Origin: Phallus indusiatus
Lineage: Eukaryota; Basidiomycota; Agaricomycetes; Phallales; Phallaceae
Assembly (NCBI GenBank): GCA_027605045.1
Contig: JAQFWX010000110.1
Span: 1-64,000 of the forward strand
Direction: 5' to 3'
DNA: 64,000 nucleotides
The notes beneath the pieces were generated by a model that saw nothing but the letters and a program-made list of their open reading frames with translations, was not told the DNA's origin and did not search any database. Positions 48,440-58,874 of the stretch are shown one piece after another. The number at the start of each line of letters is the position of its first letter. Position 1 is the first letter of the stretch. The position numbers were made by a program, and so were the translations under genes.

Positions 48440-50554
48440 ATGGACGAACAAGGAAAGTGATAGAATACCTGCTCAATAAGCGGTAATTGATATTGAGTCG
48501 TGTGCTCTACAGGGGATACAACCGTTGGGCAGGCTCTGCGAATTGGTGAACAAGGTAAAGAGTTTGCAAATATTGTGTATAGTTTTACTCACGATGACGT
48601 TATCAAACTAGATGTTTTGATGGCGGAGAATGCTCAGGAAGGTACAAATTAAGTCAGTTGATATTGGAAAATTATACTACGTTTTCCAAGGTGCCGGTAA
48701 TACCGTTAGAAGGATGATGACTGGAAATGACATCGATGAGCTTCCTGAGCGTATGATAGAATTCTGTGTGTTCATATTCATCTTCGTTAAATTTTAACCA
48801 GGCTCAGCTTTCAATCGGAGCGAGACGGTATGATTTTACATTTTTAGGTTCGGCTCAGTCTCATAAAGACGTAGATTCCCCTTATTCCACAAACGAGTGG
48901 AACAATTATGGCCGCAGTTCATGGTCACACGGACCTCCCTATTGAGACACAAACCGATAGGAGCGCTTTCCAGCCTTCTGGTGGTATACCTGAAATTTCA
49001 GCTGATCAGAGTGCCTTCCAAAATCTATCTTCCGAGGTTAGACCTAATCAGACTGCATCCCAACCTACCGATCGGAGTGCTTTCCCAAATTTGTGAGTGG
49101 CGTACGTATAGTCGATTTTGGTCTTAAAATTGTCCAGACAAATAGGACAGGCAAGCTCCTACTCTAATCCTGTTGGCACTTTAAATACCAATGCGTCACG
49201 TGCAGCAGAGGTGATTCGTGATTTTCTAAAGCGCTATATACAAGTTCAAATTGTTATCCTACACAGAATCCAAACGCAGAACCGGAGTTTCACAGAAGGG
49301 CAAATGCCGGAGGATGACAGCCAGATGGACATCTCGGTGACGATGAAGGTTATAGTTATAGACTGGAGCGGCCTCATCACAAAAGGCAGCGACAGACAAC
49401 GAATATAAAGAAAGCATTTTATCATCCTGGATATCAGGCGAAAACACCCAAGCTCAACGATCAAAAGGTTGAGTAAATTCTTCGTGTTTAAAATTATGTT
49501 TGTTGCTAATAAAATCTAGGCCATTATTCGCACTCATTTTAACAGACTGCTGATCGGTAGGATAGAGGATGATGGGATCCGGCTCCCTGATCCACCTTCC
49601 GAATTTGAAATTTGAAATTTTATAAACACTCGTGCTCCAGGTACAGGCCCTACGGAGGATGATTATCGCATCCATTATGACGGACGTCCTACATCCAATT
49701 GGAACCGGAAGGCCTTCAATGTATTTTATGAGACGTTTATGCGCTTGACAAAAGCGCAGGAGTTATTCGCCGATCCACGAGAGGGCTCAAGTCAAGTATT
49801 GGGTGAACGTTTAGCATATGAGATTGCTGAGGAAAAACGGCATTCTGTATATGACATGTGGCTTGTTTGTTTCCGAGGTTTACGAACAAAATATCGGAAT
49901 CAGGAAAAAGATCGTGTGGATCCCCTTCAGCGCGAGCAGCATAAAGGGAAGGCGAATAGAGCTCAACGCCGCAAAAGCGTACGGTTTTTCAATTTCGGTG
50001 CTTTTCCAAACCTGAACTCACTCTTAATCTATAAACGTAGCTATTCTATCGTTGGGCGGAGGCTTGTCAATCACTTGCTGAGCTTAGACCTCATATTCCT
50101 TTAATCCATCAGCTAGGGGCTTTAGGAATGAGCTCAGACGAATCGGCTAATGATGACAACACACGAGTGTATACTGTTCGAAAACGACAGTGGCTGAACC
50201 CATTGGTTCATATCTTTCTCTTACGCTTGGACCTGATATACATGCACTCACGTCGAATGGATACGTCTGGCTGTAGATTTACGCCAGGAACCTTACCGCA
50301 TAAGCGAGTTCGTCCACCTCAAAACCCCCACATTTCCGACCGTCTGCCAATCCCGTTCTTGCCAGTAAACGTGTATGATCCCGAATGGTACAGAAGCTTG
50401 CCGTCAGAAGAACGACATGCATTGAAAGTGAGCAGGTCATACAATTTGACATCTCTTGCGCATTGATCTATAGTATTATAGTACTGGCTGTAATTGATAT
50501 TTGATATAATGTATCTTTCGTTTTCAGGCATTGTCGAGTCAAGATGTTATTTAA
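48440..50554 (+). CDS. Agaricomycete-expanded family protein with GMSSDES motif
   Basis: A gene with many short exons. The proposed start is ATG 48440 (MDEQGK), which is uncertain. Supported parts are a polar exon with three imperfect repeats of (T/A)D(R/Q)SAF (48908-49093), QIGQASSYSNPVGTLNTNAS (from 49139), RLERPHHKRQRQTTNIKKA, and AIIRTHFNRLLIGRIEDDG. GPTEDDYRIHYDGRPTSNW then runs into a charged helix-rich exon (to RAQRRKS near 49980). From 50040 come LFYRWAEACQSLAELRPHIP, LIHQLGALGMSSDESAND, LRLDLIYMHSRRMDTSG and PVNVYDPEWYRSLPSEERHA, then a last short exon ending SSQDVI-stop at 50552-50554. The GMSSDES block followed by a conserved W and LD region is known to me from many uncharacterised, transposon-neighbouring mushroom proteins. 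Function unknown. A solo LTR sits 32 bp past the stop. Confidence 0.6.
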
Positions 50555-50586
50555 AGAATATATTTGATCATGAAGGGTATCATAAT

Positions 50587-50938
50587 TGTCACGGTACGCT
50601 AGCGCCTTTTCCGATTATTCGATTTCTTCGATTTCTTTCGGTTTCATTTCGTGTTACGATTTCCTTCATTTCCCGTACTTTGCCGTTTCCATTAGTTCCA
50701 TCGTTTTCTCGATTTTTCGATCTCTTCGATTTTCCTCGATTTCTGTCTGTATCTCCTCGGATCCCATGGGGATCAGTCGAGCGCTTCGTATCCTGTACTT
50801 ATATGCGTTTTCCCTAGAGGGGGATACCTAAGCTTGTTCTCTTAGGTTTTCCCTCCTCTAGGTGAGTAGTTAGTCGCTGCCCCTCAATAGATCTTAGGTT
50901 TTCCCTCCTCTAGGTGTGTGCCCTGAGTCGCCCTAACA
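50587..50938 (+). mobile_element. Solo LTR of family LTR1, 352 bp, TSD ATAAT
   Basis: It begins TGTCACGGTACGCTAGC and ends GTCGCCCTAACA, flanked by ATAAT at 50582-50586 and 50939-50943. It is the best-preserved copy and inserted directly behind the stop codon of the preceding gene, where it could supply or alter the 3' end of that transcript. Confidence 0.9.
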
Positions 50939-51408
50939 ATAATTAATTACTAACTAACTCGTGCTGCCATAAAATTAGCATCACCCACATTTGTAATGTG
51001 GGCGATCGTGATGATTTTTGAAGTGTGAATATCTGGCCGAAGACTGTCACGACTAGACGTAGGAGCACTTTGCAATTGATGGACGCACATCATATTACTA
51101 TGTCATCAACACCTCTGACTGTGTTTCGTCTGTAAGACATATTTCTACATCAACGCCTAAGTTCTGAATGGTTTTCAGAGATCGCTTGAAACCTGGACTT
51201 CATATGTATGACTGTGTTACTTCCAATGATTTGTATGTTAACTTTCTTACCCTCGAACACTCGTCGATAACAAGCAGTATGCATACCTAGGAGATATTCA
51301 AGAAAGACAACTATTGATTCTTTGACCATACTATCAAAATCAAGTGGGCATCAGCCTCAGACAGATCTATCAACAGTATCCAACATAAACGATGTCCAGG
51401 TGTGCTTC

Positions 51409-51816
51409 ATGACAGAGATGGAGTCGGAAGACGTACCGACAATCCAGCCAGTCACAATTCAAGAAAACTCTTCTTCACACAGCAACGCAGGACCATACAA
51501 AAAAAGAATAAATAACACTCCTTACTTTACAACTTGGCATGTAAAGCATGGCGCAGGCGATGCCCCAACATTATCTGCAAACTCTCCAGGTCTTAACGAT
51601 GGAGATCTTTTCCTCCAAATCTGTAATAAAAAGGTGGAAGGTATATGGATTAGGTATTCTCAGAATGGAGCGCATTGGCAACCGATACAAGAAGGCGTGA
51701 ATCATCCTGTTCTGAATGACAGAGTTTTACTCATTAGACGCGATCTCAAACCTAGCTGGGTTTTACCCCAAAGTGTTGCAAGATATCATAGAAAGGAATG
51801 TTCGCCGTTATGTTGA
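51409..51816 (+). CDS. Small conserved hypothetical protein with TTWHVKHGAG motif
   Basis: A single-exon open frame of 136 codons from the first in-frame ATG at 51409 (MTEMESEDVP); it is open further upstream, so the start is uncertain. The second half is compact and ordered: NNTPYFTTWHVKHGAGDAP, GDLFLQICNKKVEGIWIRYS, HWQPIQEGVNHPVLNDRVLL, PSWVLPQSVARYH. I recall similar small proteins (W-x-x-x-x-G-x-G-x-A-P...GDL...HP...PSW) in agaricomycetes, without a known role. No catalytic motif is visible. Its end lies 125 bp from the 3' end of the convergent RING gene. Confidence 0.55.
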   Translation: MTEMESEDVPTIQPVTIQENSSSHSNAGPYKKRINNTPYFTTWHVKHGAGDAPTLSANSPGLNDGDLFLQICNKKVEGIWIRYSQNGAHWQPIQEGVNHPVLNDRVLLIRRDLKPSWVLPQSVARYHRKECSPLC

Positions 51817-51940
51817 AGATATCTGTCATTTGGAACTACTGTTTATATGCATATACTCAGACATTTACATAGTACTAGTACGTTATGATTAGTACACGCT
51901 CCGACAAAATCAATTTGGAAGCCTAGTTAAAAGAAATCGT

Positions 51941-52766
51941 TTACGAAAGACTGCGTTTAAGATTACTTTTCTTAGAAAGTAATTCTTGAGAAATCAAGGG
52001 TACGGTTCCAACATTTTCGTTGTTCTCTTGACGGGGACGACCTGATAACGCGAGTGTGATGTCAAGAATGGGGGGATTGGCTTCAACTGGGGAATCTATA
52101 ATGATAGCTCGACAAACAGGACATCTCCCATGGACTCCGAAGGCGTTTAAATTATTAACGAAATAGGAGCGAAGGCAGTCTCCGCAAAATAGATGTTGGC
52201 ATTCGATAATCCTTTTACACTGTCGTTAGGTATGGAGATAATAAAAATCGCGGCAACTTACATGAAGGGGAGAACAAAGATTTCTCGACAAATTCCGCAC
52301 TGACAAATCTCGGTGAGCATCGTGTATCTGTCCTGTTGGAAGATTGAATGAATAAATAGACAACAGTTCTCAGAAGCTCACCTCTAACTCGCGAAGCTGT
52401 CCTTCGGAGCGCGTAATGGTTTCCTTAAGTTTGGTGATTTCCTATAAATGCTGTTTCAGCGCCATCGGAAAAAGTGAGTATGAAGAGATCATGCTACCAT
52501 TTCGTGCCGTGAGTTCTGTACGGACAAAGTCTTCTGAAAACCCCCCATCACATCAGCTTGATGTCTTTTTAGCTATCAGCGCAAATGGAAAGATGAGTGA
52601 CGTGCGTGAGGCTATAGTACCATGACTCGGATTCGCTTACAGATTGATAGATTTGATCACGGTATAACAAAATCTCGTCTTTATCTGCATCGTCTGTATC
52701 AGACGAAATATAAATAGGGGATACACTTCTGCGACGTTTGGATAGATTCGTTTTACAAGAAGACAT
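51941..52766 (-). CDS. RING-finger (C3HC4) protein, putative E3 ubiquitin ligase
   Basis: The start at 52766 (MSSCKTNLSKRRRSVSP) has an alternative in-frame ATG at 52787. A polar N-terminus (YISSDTDDADKDEILLYRDQ) leads into a predicted coiled coil (EITKLKETITRSEGQLRELE). The RING follows after splicing: TEICQCGICREIFVLPF, then IIECQHLFCGDCLRSYF and GRCPVCRAIII. This gives C-x2-C, C-x-H-x2-C-x2-C and C-x2-C in C3HC4 order. The tail ends SKKSNLKRSLS with the stop at 51941-51943. RING domains recruit ubiquitin-charged E2 enzymes. Coiled coil plus RING is a common small architecture in mushroom genomes. The substrate is unknown. All zinc ligands are present. Confidence 0.8.
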
Positions 52767-52787
52767 GGGTAAGTCTGAGACTTTCAT

Positions 52788-53508
52788 CGGTATGTGTATA
52801 TGCGTATCCTTATAAACTTAAAATTCACTTCAAAAGTCATGCTTAACGAATCTGACTGACCGTTAACGCATGTCCAGCAGCAGTTTTGCCTTATGACCCA
52901 AGTTTGATATGCATTGGCTTTGCATACGCGCGGCACATCATCAAGTTGTTCGCGCAATCGCACCCTCATGCAAATCAGGCATTCACTGGCCGCGAGAATG
53001 CCTGCTTCTTTCTACAGGGTCAGAATGTCCCGTTAATTTACATACAAGTACCTACAACTCATCACTTGTTTTATTTGGCTTAATTTGAAAAAAAAAGTCT
53101 GACATAATAGTGGCTTGTTCCGGTGGAACCAGGAGACTTTGCACGCCCTTGCAGGGTCGCTATTAGAATCGCACCGTAAGGACTCGGACTGGCAAGCTGA
53201 TTAGATCGATATCAAGTAATAATCAGAAGTTCCGTGTTCAGCCCCAAAATTGAGACTCGTGAGGCTTGTTGAGAAGAGGGTGTAATGGTGAGGTAATTCC
53301 AGATCTAGGGTTTTTAACTCGGCCAATGACTATTTTAAGAACTAGTCAAACGTTTATTTTCGAAGTTTTAAGCTGTACCTTGTGAGAGTTTGATCAACGT
53401 GGAGAACTTATTTCCGCATAAATTGTTGAGCCCGACAATTACAATGGGAATTTTCAAATAGAACTCAGACTCATACTAAACCTTCAAAGTTGCTTGTCGT
53501 TTTGCTCT
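52788..53508. other. Divergent intergenic region between the RING and WD40 genes
   Basis: The two genes start away from each other, so their promoters should lie here. No coding sequence is supported. No confident regulatory motif was found. Confidence 0.4.
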
Positions 53509-55195
53509 ATGTTTTCAGGCCCGGTATGTTATTTAGGAAATAATTATTTCGAATACAAGATATGACTTTGGAGATTTATAGGGAAAAATTTGGTACTACC
53601 TTACCAAGACTCCTTTCAAACCTAACACGACACCCATAAATGCTGTTGCTTTTCATCCAAACGGACACTTCCTGGCAGCATGCGGTAATTATCTCAGAGT
53701 ATTGACTGAACAGCAGTAGTGAACTGAAGGACATATGTGGGTAGACGACACCGGGCACGTCTCAATTTATGATTGTCAAAACGGAGAAATAATACGCAAG
53801 TTAGTGACGAACGCAGATCGCGGCGCTGTCTCTTTCGTGATTTGGTATAGAGCCTTTTCTTCAGGCGAAGATAATTCTATCCTGATATTTGGATGTATGG
53901 ATGGTAGTCTCCATCAATATTCCTGCAGCTCAGTGGGTGCATTTTGGGACATGCGCGGATGACCTACTAGACATGTACAACTAACTAATTTATCAAGGAC
54001 ATGATATTCACAAATCTCGGTGTGATGAAGCCTTTCCAACACACAATTGAGGGCATCGATGTTTGTTATCATTCACGACGAGTCGCCGTCATCTCCAATT
54101 CTTCTTTAGCTGTATGGCAGTCTCGTGTTGATTGTGAGTGTTGATTGACTTGAATTACATACGGCACATAGCTGCGTTACACGTTTACAGACGTTTTAAT
54201 GCCGTGTTGGACGTACACGCATCCTAAGGGCCATAAAGCGCGTACAGTTCAATTTTATTACAAAGGAGAATATATATTGTTGTGTTTCTTACAAGGGCGA
54301 GAAGCAATGTACGTTTTGATCATATCATACTTCTGGTCTTTAATTATGATTATATTTCATCCTTTCTTAAGATTCAAATTTCATGCTAAAACAGGGGAAC
54401 TTTTGGATCGTGTAAGGGTTGAGACCAGAATGTATGTGGTCTTCCAAAGTGTATGTTCAGTTAAAGTAAACTTCACTCAGTGGAACAAGTGCCATTTCTC
54501 CCGATAGCAGGCACCTTATTATTGGAAACCTGTCGTCAGGAGTCGATTTATATGATTTGGAGACGATGAGATTCATTAGAACATTTCATGTCAAGACTAC
54601 AATCAATGTTCCCAAACAAGTTGGGTTCCTTTCCAACACTTGCTTTTTTTCCGGGTCAGATCAGGGATATATATGCATCTGGAGCACTGGAGGAAAACTT
54701 TTACAAACCCCATTTACGAAAAATTTAGGTGATTGTACATTCTGTTTGGTTATCGCAAATTCCATCAAGCTAATGCTCTCAAGATCTCAAGCTGATTCAA
54801 ATAGTGAATGTACAAATTTTTTTCTAATTATTGAGCGGTTAATTTTTATTTTTATTTTAGGCATATACAAGCACAACCTCAGATACTCAGCTGATTGCTG
54901 CCATCGGACGGGCTATTGAGCCGTTAGGCTCCAACAGCTCGTTGGAGCATCTTCATCTTTGGAAAAGATCTTCCGTGAGTTGCAGATCACGTACCTTTCA
55001 CGCATTTTTTTTTTTTAAAAAACCTTCGCTTAGCTTCCGTGGTGGCGGCAGGGTCGCTGGGTTACCCAATCCACAGCCATCCACGTTGTTAGTCTGATTC
55101 TTATTCTTTGTTTCACCACGTGTATCAGATCAACTGAAAATGGTCTCCAAATATCTGTCAATTTAGGCATTGTTGAAGGATCTTACACGTTCTAA
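53509..55195 (+). CDS. WD40-repeat protein with C-terminal transmembrane helix
   Basis: The ATG at 53509 gives MFSGP, spliced to GKIWYYLTKTPFKPNTTPIN and AVAFHPNGHFLAACG. An exon from about 53735 adds DDTGHVSIYDCQNGEIIRKL and ILIFGCMDGSLHQYSCSS. Further exons give DMIFTNLGVMKPFQHTIEGI and ISNSSLAVWQSRVDC, then ARTVQFYYKGEYILLCFLQG. DSRHLIIGNLSSGVDLYDLE and FFSGSDQGYICIWSTGGKLL follow, then a block ending LEHLHLWKRSS. These are beta-propeller blades. After a last intron the frame reads WWRQGRWVTQS, a hydrophobic helix (AIHVVSLILILCFTTCI) and a short polar tail, stopping at 55193-55195. The family is strongly expanded in Agaricales. A scaffold role anchored to a membrane is inferred. Confidence 0.75.
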
Positions 55196-55875
55196 GATAA
55201 TAAATCGTCCTTTATTCATTCTGAATTTCCGAAATTCCTCCTCACCTATAACTCAGACATGTTTGCACGCTGCTATATACATATCAAGACTCAAAGTTAT
55301 CAGATTATTTTACAGTACAAATACCAGCTCTGATTTATTCCCAGACTATGTTGATTTATCATCGTTTTCAGAAAATGAAAGCTCAAGTTGCTTGGACGAT
55401 TTCTGCACGCGCAGGAAGGTCCCAAATGTGGGAAATATATCAGGCATCGTTCTAATATTATAACAATTCATATTTAACTCAACGTTCAACAAAACATTAC
55501 TTGCCGTGGATTGCATCGACAGTTGAATCTCCCTTTGTCTCCGGCATTGTCTCCTTCGGTCACGGAAGCATGAGACAAAAACGAGCAATTACAGGAGTAT
55601 ATAGACAGAAGCAGAAGGGCAAGCGCAAATGTCGGATACACATATCTTAAATCCTTCAGTAATATAAAAAATTTCCACCAGGGGGCTAATTTAAGGCGTC
55701 AGAAAATGTTTGCGAAGTCAACAATTATAGATGGAGTGTAGACAGACTGTAGTGCCATATTTGAATTATAGCCGAGTTTTCGGACCCAAGAACGTTAAAA
55801 GAGGTTGCCAAAAGTGTTCTCCTCCGGTGAGTTTCATCAACATAACTCTACCGTGAATTAAGAACAGGAAAAGAC
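55196..55875. other. Intergenic stretch
   Basis: Open frames at 55170-55463 (plus) and 55346-55588 (minus) overlap each other and have no recognisable features. No gene is supported. Confidence 0.35.
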
Positions 55876-56226
55876 TGTTACGGTACGCTAGCACCTCGCC
55901 CGATTATTCGATCTTTTCGATTTCTTTCGATTTCATTTCGTGTTTCGATTTCCTTCATTTCCCGTATTCCGCCGTTTCCACTATTTTCATCGTTTTCTCG
56001 ATTTTTTGATCTCTTCGATCTACTCCGATTTCTGTTGTATCTCCTCGGATCCCATGGAGATCAGTCGGGCGCCTCGGACTCTGTACTTATATGCGTTTTC
56101 CCTAGAGGGGGATGCCTAAGCTTGTTCTCTTAGGTTTTCCCTCCTCTAGGTGAGTAGTTAGTCGATGCCCCTCAATAGATCTTAGGTTTTCCCTCCTCTA
56201 GGTGTGTGCCCTGAGTCGCCCTAACA
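55876..56226 (+). mobile_element. Diverged LTR1 copy without matching target duplication
   Basis: It begins TGTTACGGTACGCTAGC and ends GTCGCCCTAACA, 351 bp, with scattered substitutions and a small deletion relative to the other copies. The flanks (AAGAC on the left, ACACC on the right) do not match. Either the duplication has decayed or the solo LTR formed by recombination between different insertions. Confidence 0.82.
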
Positions 56227-56237
56227 ACACCACTATC

Positions 56238-56600
56238 ATGGAAAGAGACCGCCAATACTATTATCGGGCCCCTTTCATTGGTGTACACTGGATTTTGAGG
56301 GCAATTCTTGTTTACTTTCACGAAGACGAGGACAATCGCGGGGACCTTACAGTTCGACTACCTATGGCAATATTGATACACAAAAACTTGAGGTTCCTCC
56401 GTTCCATGCGAACCGTTGAGCAGAAAGTCACCACCTGGGTCACATCGCATATCTTCTGTCTTTTCAGCAAGGACGAGTACCTTGATCTATCTCGTAAAGA
56501 AAGGATACCCGGCGCGAGTTTTTCTATCAGCAACTCTGCTACCAGAGTGTGCCAACAGCTTCAACTCGGTCACGTCCTTCTTCTCCGCATCAACTCTTGA
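56238..56600 (+). CDS. Hypothetical open frame next to an LTR1 copy
   Basis: A frame of 120 codons from the ATG at 56238 (MERDRQYYYRAPFIGVHW), only 12 bp past the LTR. It has no recognised family or membrane segment and no visible introns. It may be a fragment of a gene cut by the LTR insertion, since the frame is open to the LTR edge. Low support. Confidence 0.25.
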   Translation: MERDRQYYYRAPFIGVHWILRAILVYFHEDEDNRGDLTVRLPMAILIHKNLRFLRSMRTVEQKVTTWVTSHIFCLFSKDEYLDLSRKERIPGASFSISNSATRVCQQLQLGHVLLLRINS

Positions 56601-57263
56601 ATACATCGAGCAACCCGAAGGTGCCGCTGCTGCACTTAGCTTCATACCCCGGTAATCCTGCAAAGTATAGAGTCAAAAAGTCACACATTCTTCTGCTCCC
56701 CGTTACGCGTTACCTTTCCGGTTAACTATAAGCTTTGATAAGCAAATTTGCATAAAAATTCGCTGCAGCAGCAACCCTGTCTAGCTTCCGTTTCTACCTC
56801 CTAGTGTTGCGATCTGGGTTCAGTCGGGACACTAGGAAGGGTCCAGTTCAGATATCTGGATTATAGACGGGCTGCTCAGGGATGGAGCCTCCAAGGGTGA
56901 AGGGAGTATTTGGGATTGCAATTGGGAGCTGATATTGTGCGAATAATATTCATGTACGTACAACTTTAGACAATATATCGATTGGATAAGGCTAGGGGAG
57001 GGAATAATATCAAAGTGAATAGAGACCTGTACTGCGGCTTGCATGCAGGTAATTAATTGATTCTGCGACCGTCGACGTCAGGCGCCTCAATGCATAGCCG
57101 GAGTTCGTTCATTTCATAATCGCCTCGGCCCTAGTATTGCAGGCCAGATCCCACATCCCGCGGTTCCGAAGACCATTCACCACCAGGAAGGAAGCGTGGC
57201 TAAGTGCTTATAATCGATAATCTATGAAGATGAAATTTGTTAAACGGCATCTTCTGTGCGATC
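56601..57263. other. Intergenic stretch
   Basis: Nothing coding is recognised. The sequence is of ordinary composition and precedes the ATG of the next gene. Confidence 0.35.
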
Positions 57264-57780
57264 ATGGCTGATGTGTCTCACAACGTTGAGGAGCTTAGGT
57301 CTGAAACTGCTGGCTCAAAACTCGAGACATCATCTGACGATGTAGACTCAAGTTCTGGTACTTTGCAAAAAAGTGATTCTGCTGAAGCTATTTCACAGTC
57401 TGATACATTGGAGAGAGATTCAGACATGGCCGAACAGATGAGGCACGTAGAAATGTCTTTGACTGAAATCGAAGAACACCTTTGTTCCATTGCGGCAGGT
57501 TTTCTTTCTTATAATTATCTGTCTTTCTGGGGATTGATAAATACTCTATTTAGGTTGAATTTGAAGCTCATCATTTACAAGCCCAGATAGAAATTGTGAA
57601 AATATGTGATTTCTTGAAACTTGGGCTTGAGCCACTCCACAAGCCTCCGCGTGAAATTATCATGCCACCCTCACGAAATCCTCCCTCTTTTTCCACCGTA
57701 AAGGCAAGTGCTTAAGACATTATCTTTTCCCATATCCTCAACTGATTTATTCTACAGCTATTGTTTATTTGGTCTGACAT

Positions 57781-58757
57781 TGTCACGGTACGCTAGCGCC
57801 TTTTCCGATTGTTCGATTTCTTCGATCTCTTTCGGTTTCATTTCGTGTTACGATTTCCTTCATTTCCCGTACTTTGCCGTTTCCATTAGTTCCATCGTTT
57901 TCTCGATTTTTCGATCTCTTCGATTTTCCTCGATTTCTGTCTGTATCTCCTCGGATCCCATGGGGATCAGTCGAGCGCTTCGTATCCTGTACTTATATGC
58001 GTTTTCCCTAGAGGGGGATACCTAAGCTTGTTCTCTTAGGTTTTCCCTCCTCTAGGTGAGTAGTTAGTCGCTGCCCCTCAATAGAACTTAGGTTTTCCCT
58101 CCTCTAGGTGTGTGCCCTGAGTCGCCCTAACTGTCACGACCCTCGTGCCACCCAATCCTAATCCGGACCTCTCCGAGGTCCGGCGCCCAAACCCCGTCCA
58201 TATTTAGTATATCCGCCATGTCCGAGCGTCAGTACTTGTCCAACAGTGCGTAGTCCGTTATTCTGTCCACGTCCGGTATGTCCGAGGTCCGGACTTCGTC
58301 CGGACTAGGACATTTCCTTATGGAGACACTCTGTCCGGAGCATTAGAAAGCAAGTGCCAGATATGTTTCTGGTGCTGTGCAACTAGTCTCCTTTTAGTTA
58401 TATCTCCTTTTATTTTAGTAGTCTAGTTTTTTGTATTTAAACCCCCCAGACTTCGTCTGGGGCTCCCCAGTCTGAATATCAAGTCGTATTTAAGTTCATT
58501 TCAAGTCTATCCTCAGCCAGTCTCTTTATAATCAATTCTATTCTTATCTATCTCGCTTAAAGTCCGCTCCCAGTACTTGTCCGGACCTGCCCGGACTACG
58601 TCCGGGCTGTCTCGGACTTCTAGTCCGAAATTAAGGGATATCCAGGGTCGATTGAGTCGGCGCAGCACATAAGCTGAAGCCAAGTCCCTTCTGTTCCGTA
58701 GTCCGGACTCCCCGGACTTCCGCCCAGACGCCCGGAACACGGCGCGTGACACTAACA
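57781..58757 (+). mobile_element. Solo LTR1 copy split one base before its 3' end by LTR2; TSD GACAT
   Basis: 57781-58131 is an LTR1 copy lacking only its terminal A, which is found at 58757 after the LTR2 insertion. The duplication GACAT flanks the complete unit at 57776-57780 and 58758-58762. Similarity to the 50587 copy is very high. Confidence 0.9.
58132..58751 (+). mobile_element. Solo LTR of family LTR2, 620 bp, TSD CTAAC
   Basis: It begins TGTCACGACCCTCGTGCC and ends GGCGCGTGACA, flanked by CTAAC at 58127-58131 and 58752-58756. It carries many GTCCGGA/TCCGGAC motifs. A TATA-like TATTTAAA precedes a perfect hairpin at 58444-58462 (8-bp stem, loop TTC). Near-identity to the copy at 62344 points to recent activity of the family. 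Confidence 0.9.
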
Positions 58758-58874
58758 GACATTGTTTGCGGCCTAATAATGATATTTATTTTGCTGTTAG
58801 GGATGGACATATCCGAAGGTATTGATTTAAAGAATATTTGAATACAGAGAATGACGACATTTTACTCAAGATCC

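Larger units (their letters stand above)
57264..58841 (+). pseudogene. Hypothetical gene interrupted in its last exon by nested solo LTRs
   Basis: The ATG at 57264 (MADVSHNVEELRSE) opens an acidic, Ser-rich exon ending near HLCSIAA (57498). A second exon (VEFEAHHLQAQIEIVKICDF...LGLEPLHKPP) runs from 57555 to a donor at about 57702. The next acceptor (TTCTACAG) opens LLFIWSD and is hit by the LTR pair at 57781. Beyond the insertion the frame continues from the duplicated GACAT as IVCGLIMIFILLLG and stops at 58839-58841, forming a likely C-terminal membrane helix. The phase between exons 1 and 2 could not be fixed by eye, so either the intron is mis-drawn or the gene was already damaged. Function unknown. 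Confidence 0.42.
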
